From Melastoma dodecandrum (Eukaryota > Streptophyta > Magnoliopsida > Myrtales > Melastomataceae): DNA of 64,000 bases. Location of the stretch: contig JARUPY010000248.1 in assembly GCA_029817715.1 (NCBI GenBank), positions 868,001-932,000 of the forward strand, in the 5' to 3' direction. The notes under the pieces are model-generated. The model saw only the letters and a list, made by a program, of their open reading frames with translations. It had not been told where the DNA came from and did not search any database. A program made the position numbers and the translations under genes. Positions 27,791 to 37,587 of the stretch are shown here, in pieces. Each line of letters starts with the position of its first letter. Within the stretch, counting starts at the first letter, position 1.

Positions 27791-29095
27791 ATGGTAGACA
27801 GCAATTTGCCGCCTGATTCTGCTAAAGAGAATGTGGATGGGGATTCTAATCAGATTCCGGCCGAAAACGTCGAGAAGTCGCTTGATAGCATCATTAGGGA
27901 GCTTAATGACTCGATCTCGGTTGGGAAGAAGCATAAGTTTTGGGAGACCCAGCCGGTTGGGCAGTACAAAGATCTAGGGGACTCGAGCTTGCCCGAGGGG
28001 CCTATTGAGCTGTCAATGCCTTTGCAGGAGGTTAAGCAGGAACCCTATAATCTGCCCAGTCAATATGAGTGGACCACCTGCGACATGACCTCTGAAGAGA
28101 CTTGTAATGAGGTGTACAATCTTTTGAAGAACAATTATGTAGAGGATGATGAGAACATGTTCCGGTTTAACTACTCGAAGGAGTTCCTTCGGTGGGCTCT
28201 TCATCCGCCGGGCTACTTCCAGAGTTGGCATATCGGGGTTCGTGCAAAAGCTAACAAGAAGCTGGTTGCGTTCATCACAGGAATTCCGGCTAGACTGAGG
28301 GTGCGCAACGAAGTAGTCAAGATGGCGGAGGTCAACTTCTTGTGCGTTCATAAGAAGCTGAGGTCGAAGAGACTTGCTCCTGTTCTAATCAAGGAGGTCA
28401 CACGAAGGGTTCATCTGGAGAATATATGGCAGGCAGCTTACACTGCCGGTGTGATTATTCCCACTCCCATAACAACTTGTCAGTACTGGCACAGATCATT
28501 GAACCCCAAGAAACTCATTGATGTTGGATTCTCTCGTCTGGGTGCTAGAATGACCATGAGTCGGACTATTAAGCTGTACAAGTTACCGGATTCGACATCC
28601 ACTCCTGGATTTAGAAAAATGGAGCTTCGGGATGTGCCTGCTGTTACCCGCTTGTTGAGGGAGTACTTGAGCCAGTTTGCCGTTGCACCTGATCTCGACG
28701 AGGATGATGTGGAGCATTGGATGCTTCCCACCAAGAATGTGGTGGATACTTTCTTGGTTGAGAGCCCGGATACTCATGATATTACCGACATATGTAGCTT
28801 TTATACTCTCCCTTCTACTATACTTGGGAACCAGAACTACTCGATCTTAAAGGCTGCTTATTCCTACTACAATGTATCAACAAAAACTCCACTGCTTCAG
28901 TTGATGAATGATGCCCTCATTGTTGCCAAGCAGATGGATTACGACGTCTTCAATGCTCTGGATGTCATGCAAAACGAGTCTTTCCTCAAGGAATTGAAGT
29001 TTGGTCCAGGGGATGGTCAGCTCCATTACTATCTTTATAATTACCGGCTAAGAGAAGCCTTGAGGCCTTCGGAGCTTGGACTGGTATTGTTGTAG
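27791..29095 (+). CDS. NMT1: Glycylpeptide N-myristoyltransferase, copy 1
   Basis: A single coding exon of 434 residues, the normal plant NMT1 length. The enzyme moves myristate from myristoyl-CoA to the N-terminal glycine of proteins in the cytosol and at ribosomes. The N-terminal half binds the acyl-CoA (HKFWETQPV, EEVNFLCVHKK-like segment EVNFLCVHKKLRSKRLAPV with the oxyanion FL pair). The C-terminal half binds peptide (ITTCQYWHRSLNPKKL, AYSYYNV). The protein ends in the family tail ELGLVLL, where the terminal carboxylate acts as catalytic base. The start at 27791 (MVDSNLPPDS) matches plant NMT1 starts; an in-frame Met at 27770 lies at the leader-intron boundary. Copy 2 follows 1.6 kb downstream in the same orientation. 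Confidence 0.96.
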   Translation: MVDSNLPPDSAKENVDGDSNQIPAENVEKSLDSIIRELNDSISVGKKHKFWETQPVGQYKDLGDSSLPEGPIELSMPLQEVKQEPYNLPSQYEWTTCDMTSEETCNEVYNLLKNNYVEDDENMFRFNYSKEFLRWALHPPGYFQSWHIGVRAKANKKLVAFITGIPARLRVRNEVVKMAEVNFLCVHKKLRSKRLAPVLIKEVTRRVHLENIWQAAYTAGVIIPTPITTCQYWHRSLNPKKLIDVGFSRLGARMTMSRTIKLYKLPDSTSTPGFRKMELRDVPAVTRLLREYLSQFAVAPDLDEDDVEHWMLPTKNVVDTFLVESPDTHDITDICSFYTLPSTILGNQNYSILKAAYSYYNVSTKTPLLQLMNDALIVAKQMDYDVFNALDVMQNESFLKELKFGPGDGQLHYYLYNYRLREALRPSELGLVLL

Positions 29096-30726
29096 CTGGT
29101 ACATTTGGTGGTTGGGGAATCAAAAATGCTTTCCAAAGGTTCTTTTAAAAAAAATTCCCGCGGTTGGATTGAAATCAACGACGACAGAGGTCAATTTAGG
29201 GTGTTATTCCTAGAGCAGCAACCATGGGTTATATTTTTGCCTGTTTTCTGGTAACTATTTGCTCCATTGGTCAAGCCATGCAAATGTTTTGTGCGACATG
29301 CTTATGTTTGATATTGGGACTATATTGTTTTTTTCAAGCTGTGGTTCGTTATACGTTTCCTTCCTTACCATTCTGCCCTTTTATCTGCTTCTTCTTTGGT
29401 GCTGTGGATCAGGAGATCTTTCTATTTACAAAAGTAGTAGTTTCATTTAATACCCCAATATGCCGGAGCCATTAGGTGTGATTGGTTGCGCACTATGGCA
29501 TGCTGGGATATCGGTGACGGTTCCCTGAGGTTTTCGCTCGTTAGAGTTCTGATTATTTGGTAGGGAGGAACTTGTTAAACCCAGACCAGCCCACCGGGCT
29601 CATGTGCCCTTCCAACCGTCACGTTGTCCCTGGGATGTTTCCTAACTGTCCAAGCCACATTATGGGGAGCTTATCAGTTTGGTCGGGCTTGTTCAGATTG
29701 AACTTTGAGTTGCAAGTATTGCTGACGACATCGTTTCTTCAGACTGACCATTACCCAGTTAGCGGAACTTTCTGATGTGCTTGTACTTGAGAGACTGCCC
29801 TATTTTTCTTCAATTCTCATACCAGTCGAGTCTTGCTGATTACACTGGATAACATAGCGAGTACAGAATTCATGGGACTCAAAAGCTTATGTTATCCCAG
29901 TACTTTGTGGCTTATGATTCCACACACTTTCATCATACGGCTCGTGGATCCCAATTTTCGTGCTGCAGGCTTTAAGCGCCAGCCAACCAGATCATTGTCT
30001 AACATTGTGTTTCTTCCTAAATAAAATCATAAACACCTAAACTATGATATCGTATCCCTTTTTCCGATATGATAATCAACCTTAAGGCCCCAGATTCCTC
30101 TCCACCAATCGTCTCACGAACTCCTCCGCAATCTTCTCCTATGTCAAGAAACGAATCTTACTGTAGGCTAATGCTAGAAATGGGGAAAGCATCTCCTTTT
30201 TCGGCTGCGTGTTGACCTTGAACAGGAAACCCATTAGGGAAGTCAACTGTCGAGTCTCTTTTAGATCAGCAGCTGCCTTCTTGGAAAGCTTGTAAGAAAT
30301 TCCCCATCCGCCGACTACGAATCATTCTCCCTCCCCTTACATTCTTCCCCACCACAGCCCTGTTCGTTATATCTGCTCGGAGTGACTGTGTTTGATCTGT
30401 CAGTTGAGCATCAGCAACCTGCCCGACATAACTGTGAGTAGCCCGTCTCCAGGCTTGTTTCATCTCTTGGTTCTGTTCCTTCCCCTTTCTTCAGTCAGTT
30501 CGTGTAAGTTTTTGCTAGCTCTTGGTGTTCGTGCTTGGTTAGTTGCTTGATCATTGACGAACACGAATGATAAGGATCAGATATCTGGCTCGTGCAGCTT
30601 GTTGATGCCACTATGTTATTTGGCGTTGATTCGATAGCTATTCTTGTACAAGTATTGGCTCTTGTTTGATGTATTATTCCTTGTCAAATATGCTGAACAG
30701 ATCGTCGGTATAAGCTAATTGTCGAA
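29096..30726. other. Spacer between the two NMT genes
   Basis: Contains the 3' untranslated region of copy 1 and the promoter and leader of copy 2, including an inferred leader intron at 30434-30700. No other gene is supported. Confidence 0.5.
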
Positions 30727-32031
30727 ATGGGCGGTGCTGGATCACCCCTTGATTGTTGTGAGGAAATCCCAGACGAGGAATCGAGCCAGACTCCTCCAGG
30801 ATACGTTGAAGAGCCGCTTGATGAGTGCGTGAGGATGTTCAATGACTCCCTGCCGTTTGGCAAGAAACACGAGTTCTGGGAAACCCAACCTGTCTGTCAG
30901 TTCAAGGATCTTGGGAACCCGGACTTGCCCGAGGGCCCGATCGAGCAATCAACTCCGTCATCAGAAGTAATGCAAGAGCCGTATGCTCTCCCACCCGAGC
31001 TAGAATGGACTACTTGTGACATGACATCCGAGGAGACATCTGATGAGATTTATGAGTTTCTGAACAACAATTATGTTGAGGATGATGAGAACATGTTCAG
31101 GTTCGACTATTCCAAGGAGTTTCTGAGGTGGGCGCTGTGTCCGCCAGGGTATTACAAGAGCTGGCACGTCGGGTTTCGTGATAAAGCCTCAAGGAAGCTG
31201 GTTGGATTCATAACCGGCATCCCCGCTCGGATGAGGATTCGGGGTGAAGTCATCGATATGGCGGAGATTAACTTTCTTTGCATTCATAAGGAGCTCAGGT
31301 CGCGGAGACTCGCTCCTGTCTTGATCAAGGAGGTTGTGAGAAGGTTTCGTCTGGAGAACATATGGCAGGCGGCTAAGACAGCTGGCGCCTATCTTCCGAC
31401 CCCGATAGCGACCTGCCAGTACTGGCACAGATCACTGAACCCAACGAAGCTCATCAACATCGGGTTCTCGTCTCTTCCTAGTAGAATGACCATGACTCAA
31501 GTGATTCATCTGTACGAGTTGCCGGATACCACATCCACACCTGGCTTCAGAAAGATGGGACCTCACGATGTGCCCGCAGTCACTTGTTTGTTAAGGGACT
31601 ACCTGACACAGTTTGTCGTTGCACCTGATTTCGATGAAGACAATGTTAGGCACTGGCTGCTCCCCATCGAGAATGTGGTAGATACTTTTGTGGTCGAGCA
31701 TCCGGATACCGGCGACATCACTGACTTCTGCAGTTTTTCTTGCATCCCGTTGTCGATACTGGGGAATCCGGATTACTCTACCTTGAAAGCTGCATACTCC
31801 TACTACAACGTGTCAACCGAGACTCCTCTTGATCAGTTGATGAATGATGCTCTCATCGTCGCCAAGCAGAGGGATTTTGATGTATTCAATGCGCTGCACA
31901 TCATGCACAACAAAACTTTCCTAAATGTACTGAAGTTCTTACCGGGCAGCGGTTACCTTCACTACTATCTCTACAATTACCGGCTGCAAGACAGGTTACT
32001 GCCTTCAGAGCTGGGACTGGTGTTGCTGTAG
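30727..32031 (+). CDS. N-myristoyltransferase, tandem copy 2
   Basis: A single coding exon of 434 residues, clearly paralogous to the upstream NMT throughout, with identical length and the same terminal ELGLVLL. Key blocks are kept: HEFWETQPV, EINFLCIHKELRSRRLAPV, ATCQYWHRSLNP, AYSYYNV. It has diverged at many sites, mostly conservatively, and remains fully open, so it is probably expressed and under selection. The N-terminus is notable: it starts MGGAGSPLDCC. Gly2 with Ser6 fits the N-myristoylation signal, and Cys10-Cys11 could be S-acylated, so this enzyme may itself be lipid-anchored, unlike copy 1 (MVDSN). The codons are more C/G-ending than in copy 1. No lesion is seen. Confidence 0.93.
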   Translation: MGGAGSPLDCCEEIPDEESSQTPPGYVEEPLDECVRMFNDSLPFGKKHEFWETQPVCQFKDLGNPDLPEGPIEQSTPSSEVMQEPYALPPELEWTTCDMTSEETSDEIYEFLNNNYVEDDENMFRFDYSKEFLRWALCPPGYYKSWHVGFRDKASRKLVGFITGIPARMRIRGEVIDMAEINFLCIHKELRSRRLAPVLIKEVVRRFRLENIWQAAKTAGAYLPTPIATCQYWHRSLNPTKLINIGFSSLPSRMTMTQVIHLYELPDTTSTPGFRKMGPHDVPAVTCLLRDYLTQFVVAPDFDEDNVRHWLLPIENVVDTFVVEHPDTGDITDFCSFSCIPLSILGNPDYSTLKAAYSYYNVSTETPLDQLMNDALIVAKQRDFDVFNALHIMHNKTFLNVLKFLPGSGYLHYYLYNYRLQDRLLPSELGLVLL

Positions 32032-32490
32032 CAGGTACGTGTTCATTTTGCGGAAGTTATTCTGGCTGCTTGTTGTCATTGCTGTAGGGATGCTGCAAAA
32101 TTATTTATAACAGCTCCGGGACACTATCAAATGCACGAATCTGATGAGTTAAGACAATCTTCTGCATTTTCTTTCTCCCCCACATGAACTCCTGTATCGC
32201 TGAATCTGAACGATCGACAGTATGACGACATAATATCACTTGCTAGATACCACTAGTGGTTATGAAACGCCATTAACCCTCATCCTTCTGCAAGTGAGGC
32301 CAGGTTTGACCAGAAGGTGGTCATGGAGAAGATAAATGCAGCCTAACTGAGAGCAGTAGATGAGTGAAGTGTGATCCCAAACTTCATCTTAGCTTCACTC
32401 CAGCCAGCTCTCAACAGTCGGAACAGTCCAGACGATTCTGCGTACTATCATTTAGCAAAGTCGAGGGTGTGCTTGGTGTAGTTCCATCCT
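32032..32490. other. Intergenic, NMT to UGT pseudogene
   Basis: NMT copy 2 3' flank and the leader of the broken UGT. An open frame from 32364 merges with the UGT remnant only because of the frameshift in that gene. Confidence 0.5.
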
Positions 32491-33066
32491 ATGGAAGGAA
32501 ACATGAGCGAAGACCATCCAAGGAAGCTCCGAGTAGCCATTTTCCAATGGCTAGCTTACAGCCACATGTGCCTTTCCTTCAGGTTTCTGTGATGCTGGCC
32601 GAGAAAGGCCATCACATCTCCTTCATCTCAACCCGGAATAACCTCCGTAACCTCCCAAACCTCATCCCTCAACACCTTTCCATTCTCATTACGTTTGTCG
32701 AACTACCCCTGTCCCGTGTCGATGGCCTCCCCGACTCTGCCGAGTCGACCTCCAAGTTACAAATCCACCTCGTGCCTTACCTCAAGAAATCCTATGACCT
32801 GCTTCGGCCCTCATTGGCCAAACTCCTCCGGTAATCCGGCCCTTTTGACTAGATAATCCAGGACTTCGTTTCTTACTGGCTGCTCGAGATTGCGTCCTCG
32901 TTGGTCATAGATGTCGCCCAGTTTTTTATATTCAATGCTACGTTTATGGCCTTCATAGCTCCAATTTCTATTGGGATCGGCTGTAAGAGCCTATCTAACC
33001 CCAAGGAACTATCGGGGGAGCCATGCTCGGATCAAATCGCTAATGTCTTAAGTAAGCTATACGGCT
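32491..33066 (+). pseudogene. UGT91-like glycosyltransferase pseudogene, N-terminal half
   Basis: ATG at 32491 opens a UGT N-terminus (VAIFQWLAYSHM) that then loses frame at about 32571, where one base appears missing in ATGTGCC. The sequence continues in another frame as PFLQVSVMLAEKGHHISF and LPLSRVDGLP. Two in-frame stops follow near 32833 and 32850, after which IIQDFVSYWLLEIASSLVIDVAQ and a hydrophobic segment are still readable to about 33060. The catalytic-His motif reads SH instead of GH. It is parallel to the intact UGT at 36154 and is about 50-60% similar by eye. The C-terminal half lies 2.2 kb further on. Confidence 0.85.
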
Positions 33067-35239
33067 GACTTATTTATAAAAAACGATTTGCTGCAGGACT
33101 CAGGACTCTGACGATGTCTTAAAGGCGTTGGATCGAATCTGGGCTTTTAGGCCCAACCTCTTGTTTTCAAAAAAATTTAATCAAGGAGCATGCATCATAA
33201 TAACCCTAGCATGCGAACAAACACAGGCGGGGAGGGGTGGTGACGGGGTCTATGTACTTGGGTTTAGGACCCGTTATATGTAGAAATAAAGAAAATCGGG
33301 TCGCAACTTTCACATGTATCTGAGGTCCGTTGGGACGGCATGTCATCGATTAAGGCTTCATCATTCGGCCACTTTTGTGAAGCCTCCCGTGTTCAAACCC
33401 TCCGCGCTATCCGTTCTTGAATGTTCTTTGAGATTCATCCCATCGAATAACTCGAAATTCTCGTTTAATATTTTATGCAAAATAAACAAAGAAAGTGTCC
33501 AGAAAATTCTAATTAAAATATGTCAACTAATTAAAATTCAGCGTAGCATTGCATGGCCCGTTAAAGTCAATCATCCACAATTTCAAATGAAAAGTCATGG
33601 TATTTTTTCATCTAAAACAGATTAGTAACTTGAACTAATAATTATGAGATAACGAAAACCATATGAAAAGCCATATTTAAGTGATATGTAATTAAAAATC
33701 TACGGGCTAATCTTGTATAACTCAAATAACTATTACTTAAATGGTTATTAGCATTTCATTAAAGGTAACGAATAAACAATAGTCTTTTAATTAAAAGAGT
33801 GCCTAAACTCGAACAAGACGGACGCGCGGACTAAATTGACATTTTATTAAAACATTCATATGACACGTGGAATAAATTGGCATTTCATTTGGACACTCAC
33901 ACGCACACACGGACTAAATTGGGTGTTTTGTCATATTATTTTTTAAAAAATAAAAATTAAGCCACGCACGCACACGCACAGGTTAAATCATTTTTAAGAA
34001 ATAATATAAAAATGAAATCGTTACCTCTGGGCCATGGTGAGTAGGCATCCTCAAGGGTTGGTCGCGGCTAGAGAAGGAGGCCGGAGCGGTCTAGGAGATG
34101 GAGCTGGCGGGGGAGACGGCTTAGGGCGTCGGGTGTGAGGCAGAGGGAAGTAGGCTGGCGCGGTTCGGATGTTGGGGTTGCCACCGGAGTTGGAGGAAGC
34201 GGGATCGTGGGAAGGCGGCTGGCGGCGTGGTTTGGGCGACCTCGTTGGCGGAGATCTTCCCTGCGTAGTCTGGTTCGGGGTCGTCGTTTGTTGAGGCCGG
34301 GACGGGGCTGCCGATTTTGATTATGGTTCAACCGTTCCGGATCTTTGGCTCCCTCCGGATCAAGACGCCAACGAAGACACTCTTTAGCATGGGCTTGCTG
34401 AGATTCCGACCATGTGCGGATTCGCCGAGCGAGGACCAGAGGCAACATGTCTGGGAGGTCGAGGATGCTTTTCAGACCTACACGGACGGGTAAATAAATA
34501 AATAAATGAGACCTCTCACGAAGCCAAGAGGCCGTGAGATGTGATAATTAGGTATCCATTGCTTCGGGCGAGGATACTCTAGACGCCGAGAGCTTCGAGG
34601 ATGAATGCTGGACATGGTTAGAAGCGGGCGCGGGAAGCTAGATTCCTGGAGTTGTTGAGGTGAGGCCTTGAACACATGTTCTCCCCTTTGGTTCGACGGG
34701 TTTTAGATTTGGTTCGATCGGTATCTGCGAATAGAGTGCTGCCAATGAAGAGGAGCGAGCATCTGTCGAGTGCGGCTTCTACAGGGGTTGATCTAGAGAC
34801 ACTTCTGTTAGCGGGGAACCAACTGCTGGTATTGCTGGGGCAGGGGGGCTTTGGCTCATCTGAGGTTCGCCAAGTGAGGCGGCTGGTTGTTGGGTGTTTT
34901 GGGGTGGCTACAGTGAGGTTGCTACTGTCGCCGGCGCCAGGAGGTGTAAAGAAGGTCAATTGCGACCGCTACTGTGACTATCGGGGCTGTCATCATTGGG
35001 TTGCCGCCAAGAGCCAGGAATATGTCGTTGTGGCATTATGCCGGGGGAGCACTCCAATCTCCAATCACCTTGGGACTTGGCAGAGGAAGAGGTTCTATGG
35101 TCTGGGAGGAGGATGGCCGTCCAGAGGAGCCCCCGTCCTGGGATGGGGTGTTATGGTCGTGGTGACTGATCGCAATTTTGGGGATTACACCTCCGATAAC
35201 ACTGAATTGCGGAGGAGGACATGAAAATGCTGGCTAGCC
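33067..35239. other. Unidentified ~2.2-kb stretch splitting the UGT pseudogene
   Basis: AT-rich from 33067 to about 34000 and GC-rich from about 34020 to 35220. The GC-rich half has open frames on both strands (for instance 34676-35224 plus and 34068-34448 minus) but none shows motifs I recognise. Position between the two UGT halves makes an insertion or an expanded region the simplest reading. No LTRs or inverted termini were found by eye. Confidence 0.45.
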
Positions 35240-35837
35240 ATGGGCAAAGTTAAGAAGTTGGCTCGACAATCAGAAAGTATAATCAGTTACACTGCTTCGG
35301 GGACTGAGGCGACCATCAAACAAGCAATGTAATCCATGAGTTCACTCGCGGCTTAGAGGAATCTCGTTTGCCTTTTATTTGGGTCGTTAAGACTAGGCCT
35401 CTTGTGGAAGGCAGCTGTGGATCAAGCCTAATTATTCTGCCGGGGTACAAAGACCGTGTCGAGGGCCGGGGCTTCGCTTGGTACGGCTGGGTTCCATAGC
35501 TTGACATCTTGCCTCATTCCTCTGTCGGAGGATTCCTAACCCACTGCGGGTGGAGTTCGACGGTAGAGGCCCTTGGTCAGGGCCTGGCGTTGGCACTATT
35601 CTCAGGGGCAAACTCGGATCAAGGCCTCATGGCAAGGCTACTGCACAAGAAGGGGTCGGGATCGAGATCCCCAGGGATGAGACGGGCGGACTATCAGACT
35701 AGTGATGACGGACTAGGAAAGCCAGCGAATCCGGGCAAATACATGGGCCATGAAGGAGGTGTTCAGTTCCATGCATCTGCAGAAAAGGAACATGGAGGAG
35801 CTAATCCGTGCATTAGTATACAAGTGGAATACAAGTA
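35240..35837 (+). pseudogene. UGT91-like glycosyltransferase pseudogene, C-terminal half
   Basis: Readable UGT C-terminal blocks in shifting frames: SESIISYTASGTEATIKQA, LPFIWVV, GRGFAWYGW, then the donor box [20 protein letters not shown] and [16 protein letters not shown]. There are in-frame stops (about 35330 and near 35500) and frameshifts after 35650. The donor box retains its final Gln. Together with 32491-33066 this appears to be one dead gene, an older duplicate of the intact UGT downstream. Confidence 0.85.
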
Positions 35838-36153
35838 TCTCGGCTTGAGCCTAAGTTAGCGGCCATAGCTGGCCACCTCCGAAATGTCGCATTCGTCGGA
35901 AATGTAGCAGGTGTTCTTGTTGTCTGTATTCAAGGTTGCGGTAGACTTCCGATGTCGTGTGAGATTTGCAAGCGACACGTCTTGCCTTGCCTTGCCTACA
36001 GGATATTATTGAATTAAAGTATTCATTAGAGAAGAGAAAAGGAAAGGTTGCCCGAGATATTTCCAATAAAGGCAGTCGAACTCTCAAACAATATGAACCT
36101 CAAGACTCATTTTATCCTGATATCGATACTCTGAGCAAAGCGACAGTTTCGCC

Positions 36154-37587
36154 ATGGCCGGTGAGAACTTAAACGGCGAGAATCCGAACATGCTTCACAT
36201 CGTAATGTTCCCATGGCTGGCGTACGGCCACATGATGCCGTACCTCAGGGTCTCGATCCAGCTAGCGGAGATGGGCCACCGCATCTCCTTCCTGTCCACC
36301 CCCAAGAACGTCCGCAGCCTCCAAAGTCACGTCCCTCTGCATGTCTCCCACCTCATAAACTTCTTTGAGTTGCCCCTCCCCAGTGTCGATGGCCTCCCTG
36401 CGTCCGTGGAATCCACGGCCGAGATACGCAACGATCAGGTGCCCTACCTCAAGAAGGCCTATGACCTGCTCCAACCGTCCGTCACCGAATTCCTCCAAAA
36501 CTCCAACCGAGTTGACTGGATCATCCAGGACGTCCTCTCCCACTGGATGCCTGAGGTTGCTTTCCGGCTCAAAATCGACCTTGCCATGTTCACCATATTT
36601 AGCGCGACCACCATGGCATTTTTTGGTCCGCTTTCAATGTTAATTAACGGTACCAGAGTTACTAAGCTCGAGGACCTAACTGTGACGCCACAGTGGATGG
36701 ATTACCCGACCAGTGTCAGGTACCATCTCCATGAATTGATGAGTCATGATGTATGTATGGACTCCAACCTCTCGGATTGGGACCGATTCGCGAAGGCGCT
36801 CCAGGGGTCGAAGTTCCTGGCCATGAGGAGTTGCAGGGAGTTCGAACCGGATGCCATCCGAGTCCTGGAGAGGATTTACGACATCCCCGCCATTCCGCTA
36901 GGTCTCCTCCATCCAAAGGCACTCGCGAAACACGCAGGAGGAGCGAAAGACGGAGGTGGTGATGATCAGAAATGGCTGAAACTGAAGAACTGGCTCGACA
37001 CGAAGGAAAAGAAGACGGTCATGTACGTGGCGTTTGGATCGGAGGTCATCCTCAAGCCAGCAGCGATGCACGATCTCGCTACCGGGATCGAGAAATCCGG
37101 TGCTCACTTCGTGTGGGTCCTGAGGGACCGGGACATGCTTCCCACCGACTACGAAGCCCGCGTATCCGGGCGGGGATTCATCTGGTCGGGCTGGGCGCCG
37201 CAGGTGGACGTCCTGTCGCACCCGTCCGTGGGGGGGTTCTTGACGCACTGCGGGTGGAGCTCGGTCGTGGAGGCGCTCGGACTGGGCCGAGCTCTCGTCC
37301 TGTTCTCAGGGGGGAGTTCGGACATGGGCCTGGTGGCGAGGCAAGTGCACGAGAGGCGACTCGGCCTGGAGGTCCCTCGCGACGAGGGGGACGGGTCGTT
37401 CACGGTCGACGGCGTGTCCGACACCATACGTCGGGTGATGATCGACGACGAAGGGGCAGAGATACGAGCCAACGCCTGGGCCGCAAGGGAAGTGATCTGC
37501 TCCGCCGACATCCAGGATCGTTGCATCCACGAGCTGAACCGGGCCCTCGTGGATCTGGGTACGGTCGGACCGAACCGGGATGCTTGA
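36154..37587 (+). CDS. UGT91-type UDP-glycosyltransferase
   Basis: A single exon of 477 residues, normal for family 1 plant UGTs, which add sugar from UDP-sugar to small molecules in the cytosol. UGT91 members often add a second sugar to flavonoid or terpenoid glycosides, and that is the best guess here. FPWLAYGHMMP places the catalytic His at residue 26, and IIQDVLSHW holds the partner Asp. The donor-binding PSPG box starts at Trp347: WAPQVDVLSHPSVGGF, then THCGWSSVVEALGLG. HCGWS with Ser is usual for UGT91. The end of the box is odd: it reads LFSGGSSDMG, one residue longer than the standard 44, and the final Gln that normally contacts the sugar is Met. The neighbouring dead copy shares the extra residue but keeps Gln. 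The gene is GC-rich at third positions from about 36900 on. Substrate cannot be inferred. Confidence 0.92.
   Translation: MAGENLNGENPNMLHIVMFPWLAYGHMMPYLRVSIQLAEMGHRISFLSTPKNVRSLQSHVPLHVSHLINFFELPLPSVDGLPASVESTAEIRNDQVPYLKKAYDLLQPSVTEFLQNSNRVDWIIQDVLSHWMPEVAFRLKIDLAMFTIFSATTMAFFGPLSMLINGTRVTKLEDLTVTPQWMDYPTSVRYHLHELMSHDVCMDSNLSDWDRFAKALQGSKFLAMRSCREFEPDAIRVLERIYDIPAIPLGLLHPKALAKHAGGAKDGGGDDQKWLKLKNWLDTKEKKTVMYVAFGSEVILKPAAMHDLATGIEKSGAHFVWVLRDRDMLPTDYEARVSGRGFIWSGWAPQVDVLSHPSVGGFLTHCGWSSVVEALGLGRALVLFSGGSSDMGLVARQVHERRLGLEVPRDEGDGSFTVDGVSDTIRRVMIDDEGAEIRANAWAAREVICSADIQDRCIHELNRALVDLGTVGPNRDA

Noticed and set aside
34068..34448. 126-codon minus-strand open frame
   Set aside because: Arg/Pro-rich translation of GC-rich DNA without any conserved motif.
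34676..35224. 182-codon open frame in the GC-rich part of the UGT-splitting region
   Set aside because: Overlaps open frames on both strands in GC-rich sequence; no domain recognised, composition not convincingly protein-like.
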